A program made the position numbers and the translations under genes. This document shows, piece after piece, positions 18,260 to 27,151 of a stretch of DNA of 64,000 nt. The notes beneath the pieces were generated by a model. It had not been told where the DNA came from, made no database searches, and worked only from the letters and a program-made list of their open reading frames with translations. This stretch comes from Puia dinghuensis (GTDB lineage: Bacteria; Bacteroidota; Bacteroidia; Chitinophagales; Chitinophagaceae): contig NZ_BMJC01000001.1 in the NCBI RefSeq assembly GCF_014642875.1, forward strand, positions 1,593,335 through 1,657,334, read 5' to 3'. Every line of letters starts with the position of its first letter. Within the stretch, counting starts at the first letter, position 1.

Positions 18260-21058
18260 ATGATTGGCTTGCTTAAGAAAACGGGCCGGCTTCGCGTAAA
18301 GCCGGCATATTGGTTTATTGTGCTGCTGCCCGCTATTACTATGCTCTTTCCCTCCTGCTCGGGCTCCAATTCCGAAAAAAAATACCGCATCGGCTTCGCA
18401 CAATGTACCGGCACAGAGAATTGGAAGCAGGCTACCCTGGAAGGGATGCGCCGCGAACTGTCCTTTCACCCGGGCACAGAACTCATTTATAGAAGCGCCA
18501 ATGACAACAGTGACCTCCAGGTCAAACAGATCAGGGAGCTCATCGCGCAAAACATCGATATCCTGCTGGTCTCCCCCAACGAAGCCACACCGCTCACCGC
18601 CGTAGTGGAAGAAGCTTACAACAGTGGCATCCCGGTCGTCATCATCGACCGCAAAATATCTTCTGATCTCTATACCAGCTTTGTCGGCATCAACAACTTC
18701 GAACTGGGCAAAATGGCCGGCAACTACGTAGCCCACCTTTTTCATGATACCACCAATATTATAGAGGTCATCGGGCTAAAAGGTTCGACCCCCTCCACCG
18801 ACCGCCGGTTGGGATTCGAAGAAGGCATCCGCATCAACCCGGCCATCCGCATCAAGACCCGGCTGTACGGCGACTGGCTCAAAGACCCGGCAAAAGAAGA
18901 ATTCCTCAAAATTCGCGACCGCCTGTCGCCCACCGACGTCGTCTTCGCGCAAAACGACCTCATGGCCCTGGGCGCCTTTGAAGTGTATAAACAGCTGGGC
19001 ATGGAAAAATCCGTCCGGTTCTTCGGCGTGGACGGTCTGCCTGGGCCGGGTGGCGGGATCCAGCTGGTGTCGGATAAGATCCTCCAGGCCACCTTCCTCA
19101 ACCCCACAGGCGGGGAGGAAGCCATCGACGTGGCCTTCCGCATCCTGGGAAAACAACCCTTCAACAGGGAAAATATCCTGCCTTCCGTAGTCATCGATTC
19201 CACCAACGTCCGGATCATGAAGCTACAGACAGACCGCATCGACAACCAGCAAAAAGACATCGAAAAACAATACGACCTGCTCCAGGAGCAGCAACGCATA
19301 TACCGCAACCAGCGCAATCTGCTCTATGCCGCCATCGGCGGACTCGTCCTCGCCGTTGTCCTGGGTAGCATCGCCTTCCACTCGCTGCGCAATAACCGCA
19401 AGATCAACCGCCGCCTGGAATCGCAGAACCAGGAGATCCTGCTCCAGCAAACCCAGTTATTGGAGATGACGGAGAAGGCAAAGGAAGCGTCTACCGCAAA
19501 ATTCAATTTCTTCACCAACATCTCCCACGAGTTCAAGACGCCACTCACCCTCATCCTCGGCCCGCTGGAAGACGCCCTGTCCATCCCCAAGCTGCATTTC
19601 ATGGTAAAAAACGATCTGCAGCTCATCCATCGCAACGTCATGCGCCTCCTTCGGCTCATCAACCAACTAATGGATTTCCGTAAGATCGAAGAGAATAAAA
19701 TGCGGCTTGCCGCTTCCCGCAACAACCTGGGGGAATTCGTGACGGAGATCGCCAGCTCCTTCCAGACGCTGGCCCGTAAGAAATCCATCTCCTTCAACAT
19801 CGTCAATAAAGCCCGCGGCCTGGAGGCCTGGTTCGACGTCAACATGCTCGACAAGGTACTGTTCAACCTCCTGTCCAATGCCTTCAAATTCACGCATGAC
19901 GGCGGCTCCATCGAAGTCACCGTCGATAGGGAGCCCGACGGAAAAACGGCCATCATCATAGTGGAAGATTCGGGAGTCGGGATGACGCACGAAGAGGCCG
20001 AGCATGCCTTCGAACCCTTCTTCCAGGGTAATCGATCCGCCATTAACAGCACGGGGCTTGGCCTGTCACTCTCAAAGGAACTCATCTCTCTCCACCAGGG
20101 CGATATAATCCTTAGCACCGAAAAGTGGAAAGGTACGAAGTTCACGATCAGACTTCCCCTGGGCAACACGCATCTAAAGTCCGGCGAGATCGTCGAAGAG
20201 CAGCCTTCAAACACCGCCTACGAAGATCTCCGCATCTATACGACCGACATCGAACCCGTCGTCCGCGAGGAAGAAACGGCTGTCCGCAACGGCAAGGAAC
20301 ATTCCCTGCTGCTCATCGAAGACAATGAAGACCTCCGCACCTTCCTGAAAGGAAGACTGGGCAACGCCTATGAGATGCACGAGGCAGGCGATGCCGCAAC
20401 GGGTCTTGCGCTTGCCTATGATATCGTTCCCGATCTCATCATCGCCGATATTATCCTGCCGGGTCAGGACGGCCTCCACCTGACAGAGACACTAAAGCAG
20501 GACATCCGCAGTTCGCATATCCCCATCATCCTGCTGACGGCAAAAGGTTCTATGGAAGACCAGATAAAGGGCATCCGGCTAAAAGCAGACGCATTCATCG
20601 TAAAGCCTTTCAACCTGGAATACCTGGAAGAGACCATCAACAACCTGTTGAATAACCGGTCCATCCTCCGCGAGCACTACACAAGCGAATTGCCCACCGT
20701 ATCGAGGTCTAATTCCTCGACAAAGATCGACCGGAAGTTTATCAACGAATTCATCGCCATCGTGGAGAACAACCTTTCGAATGAAGAATTTTCGGTAGAT
20801 GACATCTGCAGGGAGATCCGGGTGTCGAGGGTACAGCTCTACCGGAAGGTAAAAGCCCTCATCGGGTATAACGTAAACGACTATATCCTCACCGTCCGCC
20901 TGCAAAAAGCAAAATTCCTGCTGGCAAAAGAAGACTTGTCCATCGCCGAGATAGCTTTCAAAGTCGGATTCTCATCACAGGCTTATTTTTCGACAGTGTT
21001 CAAATCCAAATTCGCACTGACCCCATCGGACTACCGGGAAAGGAAAAAGGGTGGCTGA
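18260..21058 (+). CDS. hybrid two-component system regulator with sugar-binding sensor
   Basis: One-protein two-component system of 932 aa. I chose the ATG at 18260, which starts a membrane segment (about 14-32); the frame extends to 18209. Domains: periplasmic type I sugar-binding (LacI/RbsB-like) fold at about 42-320 (RIGFAQCTGTENWK); coiled linker; second membrane helix about 354-374; HisKA with phosphoacceptor His423 in NISHEFKTP; HATPase with DSGVGM and GLGLSLSK; receiver with Asp730 in LIIADIILPG; AraC-type helix-turn-helix to the end. In Bacteroides thetaiotaomicron a sensor of this architecture (BT1754) binds fructose and activates a fructan locus. The matching gene set beside it here supports the same role, acting on the divergent run. 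Confidence 0.94.
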   Translation: MIGLLKKTGRLRVKPAYWFIVLLPAITMLFPSCSGSNSEKKYRIGFAQCTGTENWKQATLEGMRRELSFHPGTELIYRSANDNSDLQVKQIRELIAQNIDILLVSPNEATPLTAVVEEAYNSGIPVVIIDRKISSDLYTSFVGINNFELGKMAGNYVAHLFHDTTNIIEVIGLKGSTPSTDRRLGFEEGIRINPAIRIKTRLYGDWLKDPAKEEFLKIRDRLSPTDVVFAQNDLMALGAFEVYKQLGMEKSVRFFGVDGLPGPGGGIQLVSDKILQATFLNPTGGEEAIDVAFRILGKQPFNRENILPSVVIDSTNVRIMKLQTDRIDNQQKDIEKQYDLLQEQQRIYRNQRNLLYAAIGGLVLAVVLGSIAFHSLRNNRKINRRLESQNQEILLQQTQLLEMTEKAKEASTAKFNFFTNISHEFKTPLTLILGPLEDALSIPKLHFMVKNDLQLIHRNVMRLLRLINQLMDFRKIEENKMRLAASRNNLGEFVTEIASSFQTLARKKSISFNIVNKARGLEAWFDVNMLDKVLFNLLSNAFKFTHDGGSIEVTVDREPDGKTAIIIVEDSGVGMTHEEAEHAFEPFFQGNRSAINSTGLGLSLSKELISLHQGDIILSTEKWKGTKFTIRLPLGNTHLKSGEIVEEQPSNTAYEDLRIYTTDIEPVVREEETAVRNGKEHSLLLIEDNEDLRTFLKGRLGNAYEMHEAGDAATGLALAYDIVPDLIIADIILPGQDGLHLTETLKQDIRSSHIPIILLTAKGSMEDQIKGIRLKADAFIVKPFNLEYLEETINNLLNNRSILREHYTSELPTVSRSNSSTKIDRKFINEFIAIVENNLSNEEFSVDDICREIRVSRVQLYRKVKALIGYNVNDYILTVRLQKAKFLLAKEDLSIAEIAFKVGFSSQAYFSTVFKSKFALTPSDYRERKKGG

Positions 21059-21060
21059 TC

Positions 21061-23472
21061 CTACAGTTTCTCCAGCAGCACCGCCTGCCTAGGGCCCTCA
21101 TTTCCCCCAACACTTAAATAATAAATACCAGCCCCAAGCCCCGACATATCCAGCGTCAGATAGTTGTCTCCTGCCACCAGCACAGCGATTCGCTGCCTCA
21201 CGGGACGGCCGGATGCATCACTAACCACCAGCGCGCACCTTGCAGTTTCCATCATCTTAATATAAACCGTCCTCTTCCCCTCGACGCCTACACTCGGCCA
21301 TACCGCCAGCTTCCCCGTCGTGGAAGACGTCCGGGCGAACACCACGATCCGACTGTACTGCTCACTGCCGTCATCCAACACACTCAACAGGCGATAATAC
21401 AACAACCTGCCCGCCGCATTTTCATCGACAAAGGAATACCCACTCTGTCCCGGGCTGGCATCTACCGTCCCGGCGGCTATAAAAGTAACCCCGTCACCCG
21501 ATCGCTGCACCTGAAACCGGGCAATTTGCCCGTTCGCATCCACCGACCAGGAAAGGCCGGCCGAATTTGTACCGGCAGGAGTAGCCGAAAAGTCCAGCAC
21601 GGAAAAAGCCAGGACAAAGGCCGGACCTTCATAAGCGCCCATATTCGCATAGGTATTTCCGACATAGGGTCGGTGAACATCCGCAATATCGTCTGCCGGG
21701 ATGGTAGCCTGGTCCGCGTCTGCCGCAGGCGAGCCGTTACCAAGATGGAGCCCGTCATCGGTCGTAGCCCAGATGCCGTCGCTTCCCGCATAATTACCCG
21801 AGTTGTAGAACAGCGGGTTCGACGCGATATTGCCCGTTATCGATCCGCCGGAAAAACCAAGCGCCGCTTGAAAATCATTGTATTTCACCTTGAAGCCACC
21901 GGTAGAACCGGCGCCCACGGCAAACCCATCCGGACTGTTGCCCCAGGTAACATTGCCATAGTATTTGGGATTACCCCCACCGGCATCATAGATACCTGCA
22001 CCCGCAGTCGTCGCACCGTTATTATAGAAAGTACAGTTCTCCATCGTCTCCGAGGTAGCGTTGTTATAGAAACCGCCGCCATAGCCGGTGCAGGAGTTGT
22101 CCACGAACACACAGTTGATGATCGATCCCGTCTGCGAATTATGATAGATGGCCCCGCCATTCGAACCGGCGCCCTTGGCGATGTTCGCCTGGAAGACGGT
22201 ATTGCTGTCAGGGTTGGCAGAGTTATCCCAGATAGCCGCCCCGTTCGATCCATTGGTAACATTACCCAGGAACCAGCAGTGCGAAATGGTCGGGTTCGCC
22301 CCGCTGACATCCTCATACAACCCGCCACCGCCATTGCCGCTGCTGGCCGTAGCCGTATTATTGGAAAGCGTATCGTATGCAAGGCTCGGGCTTCCGCCGA
22401 CGATATACATCCCGCCACCGGAAGGCGCGACATTATTCGATAAATGCGTATTGGTCACGATAAAGGTGTTGCCGCTGGCGCAGGCAAAACCGCCGCCAAA
22501 CACAGAAGCATTGTTCTGGGAAAAAGTAGTATTCCGCATCACAAAGCTGCTCTGACCGTTGCTCAGAAACCCGCCGCCATAGGAAACCGAGGAATTCTTC
22601 GAGAAGGTACAGCCGATCAGCGTATCTCCCGATCCGCTCGAAGCATAAAAACCGCCACCGCCATTGTCGACTGCCGTAGCGCTGGCCGAATTACCTACAA
22701 AATTGCAGTAATGAAAGGGAACATTGGAGAGGGAATTGAGGGCGATACCGCCGCCGTTGCCGGTCGCCGTACAGGTATCGAAGGCGCAGCTGGTAAACAG
22801 ATACGTTCCACTATTGTAGATATATACACCGCCCCCATCACTGGACGTGGAATTATGACTGAAAGTACAATTGGTAAAGGTAGCGGTACTGCTGGTGTTA
22901 TAGACCCCGCCGCCAGTGCTGGTGGCGACGTTGTTGGTAATAATACAATTGGAATAGGTGACGGTCGTCCCCGAATTGTAGATCCCGCCGCCGGTACTGT
23001 TCTGGCCAGCGCCGTTGGCATTCCCGTTCTCGATGGTAAACCCATCCAGAATGGTGCCGGCGGTATTCCCCGTAGAGACCACCACATTGTAGGTGTTATC
23101 CGTACTATTCCCAACAATGCCGATATCTCCCGACAAAATGGTGATATTGGTAGCAGCATTTCGCTGGCTCAGCAGTGTTTCCGTCCCGGCAAACCCGCCA
23201 TAAACAGCTACTCCGCTTTTCAGCACAAAAGAAATTGTCCGGCTGGTCCCGGTGGTAGGGTAATACGTCGTACCGCTGCCACTGCCCACCACCCACACCT
23301 GGTCGCCCGAGGCCGCACCGGCAATGATAGTCGCCAATTGGGTGGATGCCGCCGCGTTGGCCCAGCTGCCGCTGCCGGTGCCCGTGCCACCCGGCTTCAC
23401 ATACCAGGTAGTCGCCGCTGCCCTGACACTCATAAGTAAGGTCACGATCATTGCGAATAAGGCCGTTTTCAT
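21061..23472 (-). CDS. secreted right-handed beta-helix protein with T9SS sorting domain
   Basis: Exported protein of 803 aa. I chose the ATG at 23472 (MKTALFAMIVTLL), which begins a signal peptide; the frame upstream to 23562 adds a non-signal stretch. From about residue 30 the sequence repeats a turn of the form GGGxYN, xxNCxFxxN, typical of right-handed parallel beta-helix (pectate-lyase-like, choice-of-anchor Q) folds, with some twelve to fifteen turns. A fibronectin-like segment follows, and the end (LAVWPSVG to LLEKL) matches the type A C-terminal signal for type IX secretion. No catalytic residues can be assigned, so enzyme, adhesin and surface-layer roles all remain possible. It converges on the hybrid sensor with 2 nt between stops. 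Confidence 0.88.
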   Translation of the reverse strand: MKTALFAMIVTLLMSVRAAATTWYVKPGGTGTGSGSWANAAASTQLATIIAGAASGDQVWVVGSGSGTTYYPTTGTSRTISFVLKSGVAVYGGFAGTETLLSQRNAATNITILSGDIGIVGNSTDNTYNVVVSTGNTAGTILDGFTIENGNANGAGQNSTGGGIYNSGTTVTYSNCIITNNVATSTGGGVYNTSSTATFTNCTFSHNSTSSDGGGVYIYNSGTYLFTSCAFDTCTATGNGGGIALNSLSNVPFHYCNFVGNSASATAVDNGGGGFYASSGSGDTLIGCTFSKNSSVSYGGGFLSNGQSSFVMRNTTFSQNNASVFGGGFACASGNTFIVTNTHLSNNVAPSGGGMYIVGGSPSLAYDTLSNNTATASSGNGGGGLYEDVSGANPTISHCWFLGNVTNGSNGAAIWDNSANPDSNTVFQANIAKGAGSNGGAIYHNSQTGSIINCVFVDNSCTGYGGGFYNNATSETMENCTFYNNGATTAGAGIYDAGGGNPKYYGNVTWGNSPDGFAVGAGSTGGFKVKYNDFQAALGFSGGSITGNIASNPLFYNSGNYAGSDGIWATTDDGLHLGNGSPAADADQATIPADDIADVHRPYVGNTYANMGAYEGPAFVLAFSVLDFSATPAGTNSAGLSWSVDANGQIARFQVQRSGDGVTFIAAGTVDASPGQSGYSFVDENAAGRLLYYRLLSVLDDGSEQYSRIVVFARTSSTTGKLAVWPSVGVEGKRTVYIKMMETARCALVVSDASGRPVRQRIAVLVAGDNYLTLDMSGLGAGIYYLSVGGNEGPRQAVLLEKL

Positions 23473-23807
23473 AGAATTGGTATTTAGGGGTTGATAAAGT
23501 CTTACGTAGGTAAAAATAATTACAACCCCTCTCAAACGCAAGCCCACAGAGGGTTTTAACACATAAAAGACTTATCTGGTGTGTCGCGTCCCACCCTTAC
23601 AGATTTCCTGTCAATTCAACATTTATAAGTCTATAAAGATTATAAATGATTCCCTTATCACCGGATCAAATTACTTTGAGCGCGCATCAAAACATCGGGA
23701 ATGCAATCGGTTTACAGAATCTCGCATTTTTCACCGAACTTGGCGCCCAAAACCGGACGGAGTCCGGTTTGCCCGAAGGGCCGACATAAAATATCAAATC
23801 GACCGCC
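23473..23807. promoter_or_regulatory. intergenic control region between beta-helix and GH3 genes
   Basis: The only non-coding stretch above 300 nt. For the minus-strand gene it holds TTTG (complement of 23533-23536), a 20-nt spacer and TACCTACG (complement of 23505-23512), close to the Bacteroidota -33/-7 pattern, framed by an inverted repeat AGGGGTTG (23486-23493) / CAACCCCT (23523-23530). For the GH3 gene TTACTTTG (23671-23678) is a good -7 box. That would give a leader of about 125 nt containing the twin hairpin at 23750-23781. I see no small reading frame or RNA gene in the rest. Confidence 0.5.
23750..23781 (+). repeat. twin-hairpin element, copy A
   Basis: Two adjacent hairpins: a 9-bp stem AAACCGGAC (23750-23758) / GTCCGGTTT (23762-23770) with loop GGA, then GCCC-GAA-GGGC (23771-23781). 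The order, sizes and GAA loop recur at 47032-47060 and 63873-63901. It lies in the presumed leader of the GH3 mRNA, 26 nt before the ATG. Confidence 0.5.
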
Positions 23808-25970
23808 ATGTATCGTTCCAACAAGTTTCGTCTCTTTTTTTTCCTACTCCTCCTGCTCTCTTCAACCACTATCGCCCAACCCCTCCCCTTCCGCGACGCC
23901 TCCCTCCCCCAGACAGACAGGGTAAAAGACCTCCTTTCCCGCCTCACGCTCGAAGAGAAAATTTCCCTCCTGGGCTATCGCAGCAAAGCAGTCGACCGCC
24001 TCTCCATCCCAGCCTACAACTGGTGGAACGAAGGACTCCACGGCGTCGCCCGGGCAGGCGAAGCCACCGTATTCCCCCAGGCCATCGGCAACGCCGCCAC
24101 CTTCGACAACGCCCTCCTGCACAAAGCAGGCGATGTCATCTCCACCGAAGCCCGCGCCAAATACAACCTCTCCACCGCCGCCGGCAGGGCAGAACAATAC
24201 ATGGGCCTCACCTTCTGGTCACCCAACATCAACATCTTTCGCGACCCGCGCTGGGGCCGCGGCCAGGAGACCTATGGCGAAGACCCCTTCCTCACGGCGA
24301 CCATGGGTACGGCCTATATAAAAGGGATACAAGGCAACGATCCGCATTACCTGAAAGCATCAGCCTGCGCAAAACATTTTGCAGTACATAGTGGACCTGA
24401 ATCAGACCGCCACACCTTCAATGCCATCGTCGACGAAAAAGATCTCCGCGAGACCTATCTCTACGCTTTCAAAAGATTGGTGGACTCCGGCGTGGAGTCC
24501 GTCATGTGCGCCTACAATCGCGTCAACGGCGAACCCTGCTGCGCAAGCCCTACCCTCCTTCATCATATCCTGCACGAAGAATGGCATTTCAAAGGGCACG
24601 TGGTCACCGACTGCGGCGCCCTCGATGATATTTTCGAAAGACATAAGGCCCTCGCTGGTCCCGTCGAAACAGCCGCCGCCGCGATAAAAGCCGGTGTCGA
24701 TCTCGACTGCTCGAGCGTATTGCAACAGGACGCGCTAAAGGCCGTCGACGCCGGCCTGCTAACCCGCGAACAAATAGACTCCGCATTGGCGCCCCTGCTC
24801 CGCACCCAGCTAAAGCTGGGCTTCTTCGACGACAAGGCTGCCGTGCCCTTTAGCAGCTACGGCGCCGACAGCGTCCGCACACCCGGCCATCTCGCTCTCG
24901 CCCGGCAGCTGGCCGCGGAAAGTATGGTCCTGCTGAAAAATGATAAGGGTATCTTGCCCCTGAACAAAGATTCTCTCGCCTCCCTGATGATCGTCGGCCC
25001 CAATGCCTTTTCCTTCGACGCCCTCGCCGGCAACTACCACGGAGTCTCCTCCCGCATGGTCACCTTCCTGGAAGGATTGACATCCGCTACGGGCCCCGCC
25101 ATGCATGTGGAATACGATCAGGGCTGCGATTACAAAGACACCGTCCACTTCGGCGGAGACTGGGCAGCCTCGAATTGCCAGGCGACCATCGCCGTCATCG
25201 GCCTCACCCCCGTGATGGAAGGAGAAGAAGGCGACGCCTTTCTGGCCCCTCATGGCGGCGACCGCACCGACCTCAGCCTCCCCGCCGCCCACATCGCTTA
25301 TATAAAAAAGCTACGGAAAGCCATCCATAACAAACCGCTCATTGTCGTAGTCACCGCCGGCAGCGCCGTCGACCTCACCCCCATTATCCCTTATGCCGAT
25401 GCCATCCTCCTGGCCTGGTACCCCGGCGAACAAGGCGGCAACGCCCTGGCCGATATTGTCTTTGGCAAGGCCTCACCTTCAGGCCACCTGCCAGTCACCT
25501 TCTACCGCGAACTCAGCGACCTCCCTGCATATAAAGACTATAGCCTGAAAGGCAGAACCTATCGGTATTACGACGGCCCCGTCCAATATCCTTTCGGCTA
25601 CGGGCTCAGCTATACCACCTTCTCCTATGTCTGGCAAAAACAACCGAAGAACAATTACACGCTAAAAGATACCCTGGCCGTTGACCTCACGGTAAACAAT
25701 ACCGGCGACCGGGACGGCGACGAAGTGGTCCAGGCCTATATCGAATACCCCAATGCCGAAAGGATGCCCATAAAAGAATTGAAAGCCTTTCACCGCCTGA
25801 CGGTGGCAGCACATGGCAGCCAGCAGCTGTCCATCAGTATTCCCATAACCGAACTGCAGAAGTGGGACCTCGCCGCCGGCAAATGGCGGCTATACAAAGG
25901 AAATTATAAGGTAGTGCTGGGCAGCCATTCCCGCGATGAAAAGCTGACCGCAGCATTCACCATACACTAG
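23808..25970 (+). CDS. GH3 glycosidase, probable beta-xylosidase
   Basis: Family GH3 enzyme of 720 aa with signal peptide (about 1-23, hydrophobic FRLFFFLLLLL). YNWWNEGLHGVAR at about 70-82 and the following TVFPQAIGNAATFD are characteristic of the beta-xylosidase/arabinofuranosidase branch of GH3. The nucleophile is Asp268 in GHVVTDCGA. The second alpha/beta domain follows (about 360-580) and a fibronectin type III-like domain ends the protein. No lipobox or T9SS tail is visible, so a periplasmic enzyme is likely. It could finish xylo-oligosaccharides produced by the GH10 and GH115 enzymes at the start of the window. The last 4 nt overlap the DUF5009 gene tail to tail. Confidence 0.93.
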   Translation: MYRSNKFRLFFFLLLLLSSTTIAQPLPFRDASLPQTDRVKDLLSRLTLEEKISLLGYRSKAVDRLSIPAYNWWNEGLHGVARAGEATVFPQAIGNAATFDNALLHKAGDVISTEARAKYNLSTAAGRAEQYMGLTFWSPNINIFRDPRWGRGQETYGEDPFLTATMGTAYIKGIQGNDPHYLKASACAKHFAVHSGPESDRHTFNAIVDEKDLRETYLYAFKRLVDSGVESVMCAYNRVNGEPCCASPTLLHHILHEEWHFKGHVVTDCGALDDIFERHKALAGPVETAAAAIKAGVDLDCSSVLQQDALKAVDAGLLTREQIDSALAPLLRTQLKLGFFDDKAAVPFSSYGADSVRTPGHLALARQLAAESMVLLKNDKGILPLNKDSLASLMIVGPNAFSFDALAGNYHGVSSRMVTFLEGLTSATGPAMHVEYDQGCDYKDTVHFGGDWAASNCQATIAVIGLTPVMEGEEGDAFLAPHGGDRTDLSLPAAHIAYIKKLRKAIHNKPLIVVVTAGSAVDLTPIIPYADAILLAWYPGEQGGNALADIVFGKASPSGHLPVTFYRELSDLPAYKDYSLKGRTYRYYDGPVQYPFGYGLSYTTFSYVWQKQPKNNYTLKDTLAVDLTVNNTGDRDGDEVVQAYIEYPNAERMPIKELKAFHRLTVAAHGSQQLSISIPITELQKWDLAAGKWRLYKGNYKVVLGSHSRDEKLTAAFTIH

Positions 25971-27151
25971 ACCGAAAGCCTGATCTTCTTCTTTTCCAGC
26001 ACCCCGGTGAGCAAAACGATAAGAAAGGCAAAGACAAGCGACTTGCCAACGCCTATCCAGCCCGTGCGCAACACCTCCGGCAACTGCACAGAAGGGCCAA
26101 GCAGTTTAAGGATAGCAAAATGAATATCGGGTAGCAAATAACAAGTCAACGTGATCGTACCCGCGGGCCTGATCAGGCGATACCAGTCCTGACGACCCTG
26201 CACATCTACAATATAACCAAGCAACACCACACACCCGACGCTGATACCCGTACAGATCAATATCCATGAGGGAGTAACCCCCAGCTTGGCGATCCCCCCG
26301 ATGGACCGCAGGATAAATCCCGCCACGATCAACACCGGCGTCCAGGCCGTCAGCACAAGCAGTCCCTTCACCGCCTTGCCGCTGTTTGTCATCCGCTGAT
26401 AATACACCGTAGTCATCACCCCAGCCATGGTAAAGGCCGAAAGCCCGCCGCTACCACCCAGGGAAAGATAATGCATCATTGTGCCTCCTCTCGTATGCGC
26501 CAGGATCGCAAAACCAAGAAAATACAGAAAGATCACTCCCAACGCCCACAGCCTGTCACCGATGAAGAAGTACAAAAGCGCGCAGGTGAGATAACACCAG
26601 CCGATGAGCCCGAGTATACCCCACCAGGACGGCTCTAACCACTTGGGATGCTCGGGCGTCCCACCCTTGTAAATGATGGCCATGAACACCAGCGCCGCAA
26701 CGCCGATGCCCCGAAACAACCATTTGCGTGCCACAGACCAGGACTCCGGATAAACAAGCCAGATAAAAAAGAAAGCAATCGTAATGATCAGCAGGAATCC
26801 AAATTGCGATACCAGCGCAGGCCCCTGCGTAAACTCTTCATAATTCACCAGGAAAAACCCCATCACCAGCAAGGCAAAGCTCCGGCGCAGGATATGCAGC
26901 AACGTCGTCGTCCGCGAAGCGCCCCGCTCCCGCCCAGCCCGGATAGCCAGCGGTATCGAAAGCCCGACGATAAAAAGGAAAGCAGGAAAAACAGTGTCGG
27001 CCAGCCCAAGCCGGTCCTCGCCTTCCCGGGCATGCTCCAGCCATTCAGGAACGCGGATGTCAAGGATAAGGTCGTTGACAAAGATCATCAGCAACATCGT
27101 TATTGCCCGGAAGGCATCGATGGAAGCAAGGCGACGGGTTATTTTTGTCAT
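25967..27151 (-). CDS. DUF5009 / HGSNAT-like multipass membrane protein
   Basis: Polytopic inner-membrane protein, 394 aa with about ten to eleven spans. The N-terminus RLASIDAFRAITMLLMIFVNDL is the signature of the DUF5009 group, related to the heparan-alpha-glucosaminide N-acetyltransferase (HGSNAT)/YeiB families. Characterised relatives move acetyl groups across the membrane onto sugars. Whether this one acylates a glycan is inference. Its ATG overlaps the stop of the upstream GAPDH-like gene by 4 nt, so the two are translationally coupled. Confidence 0.85.
   Translation of the reverse strand: MTKITRRLASIDAFRAITMLLMIFVNDLILDIRVPEWLEHAREGEDRLGLADTVFPAFLFIVGLSIPLAIRAGRERGASRTTTLLHILRRSFALLVMGFFLVNYEEFTQGPALVSQFGFLLIITIAFFFIWLVYPESWSVARKWLFRGIGVAALVFMAIIYKGGTPEHPKWLEPSWWGILGLIGWCYLTCALLYFFIGDRLWALGVIFLYFLGFAILAHTRGGTMMHYLSLGGSGGLSAFTMAGVMTTVYYQRMTNSGKAVKGLLVLTAWTPVLIVAGFILRSIGGIAKLGVTPSWILICTGISVGCVVLLGYIVDVQGRQDWYRLIRPAGTITLTCYLLPDIHFAILKLLGPSVQLPEVLRTGWIGVGKSLVFAFLIVLLTGVLEKKKIRLSV

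Noticed and set aside
21061-23472. Protein repeats mistaken for a DNA repeat or CRISPR array
   Set aside because: The periodicity is at the protein level (beta-helix turns of variable length); there are no identical DNA repeats with regular spacers.
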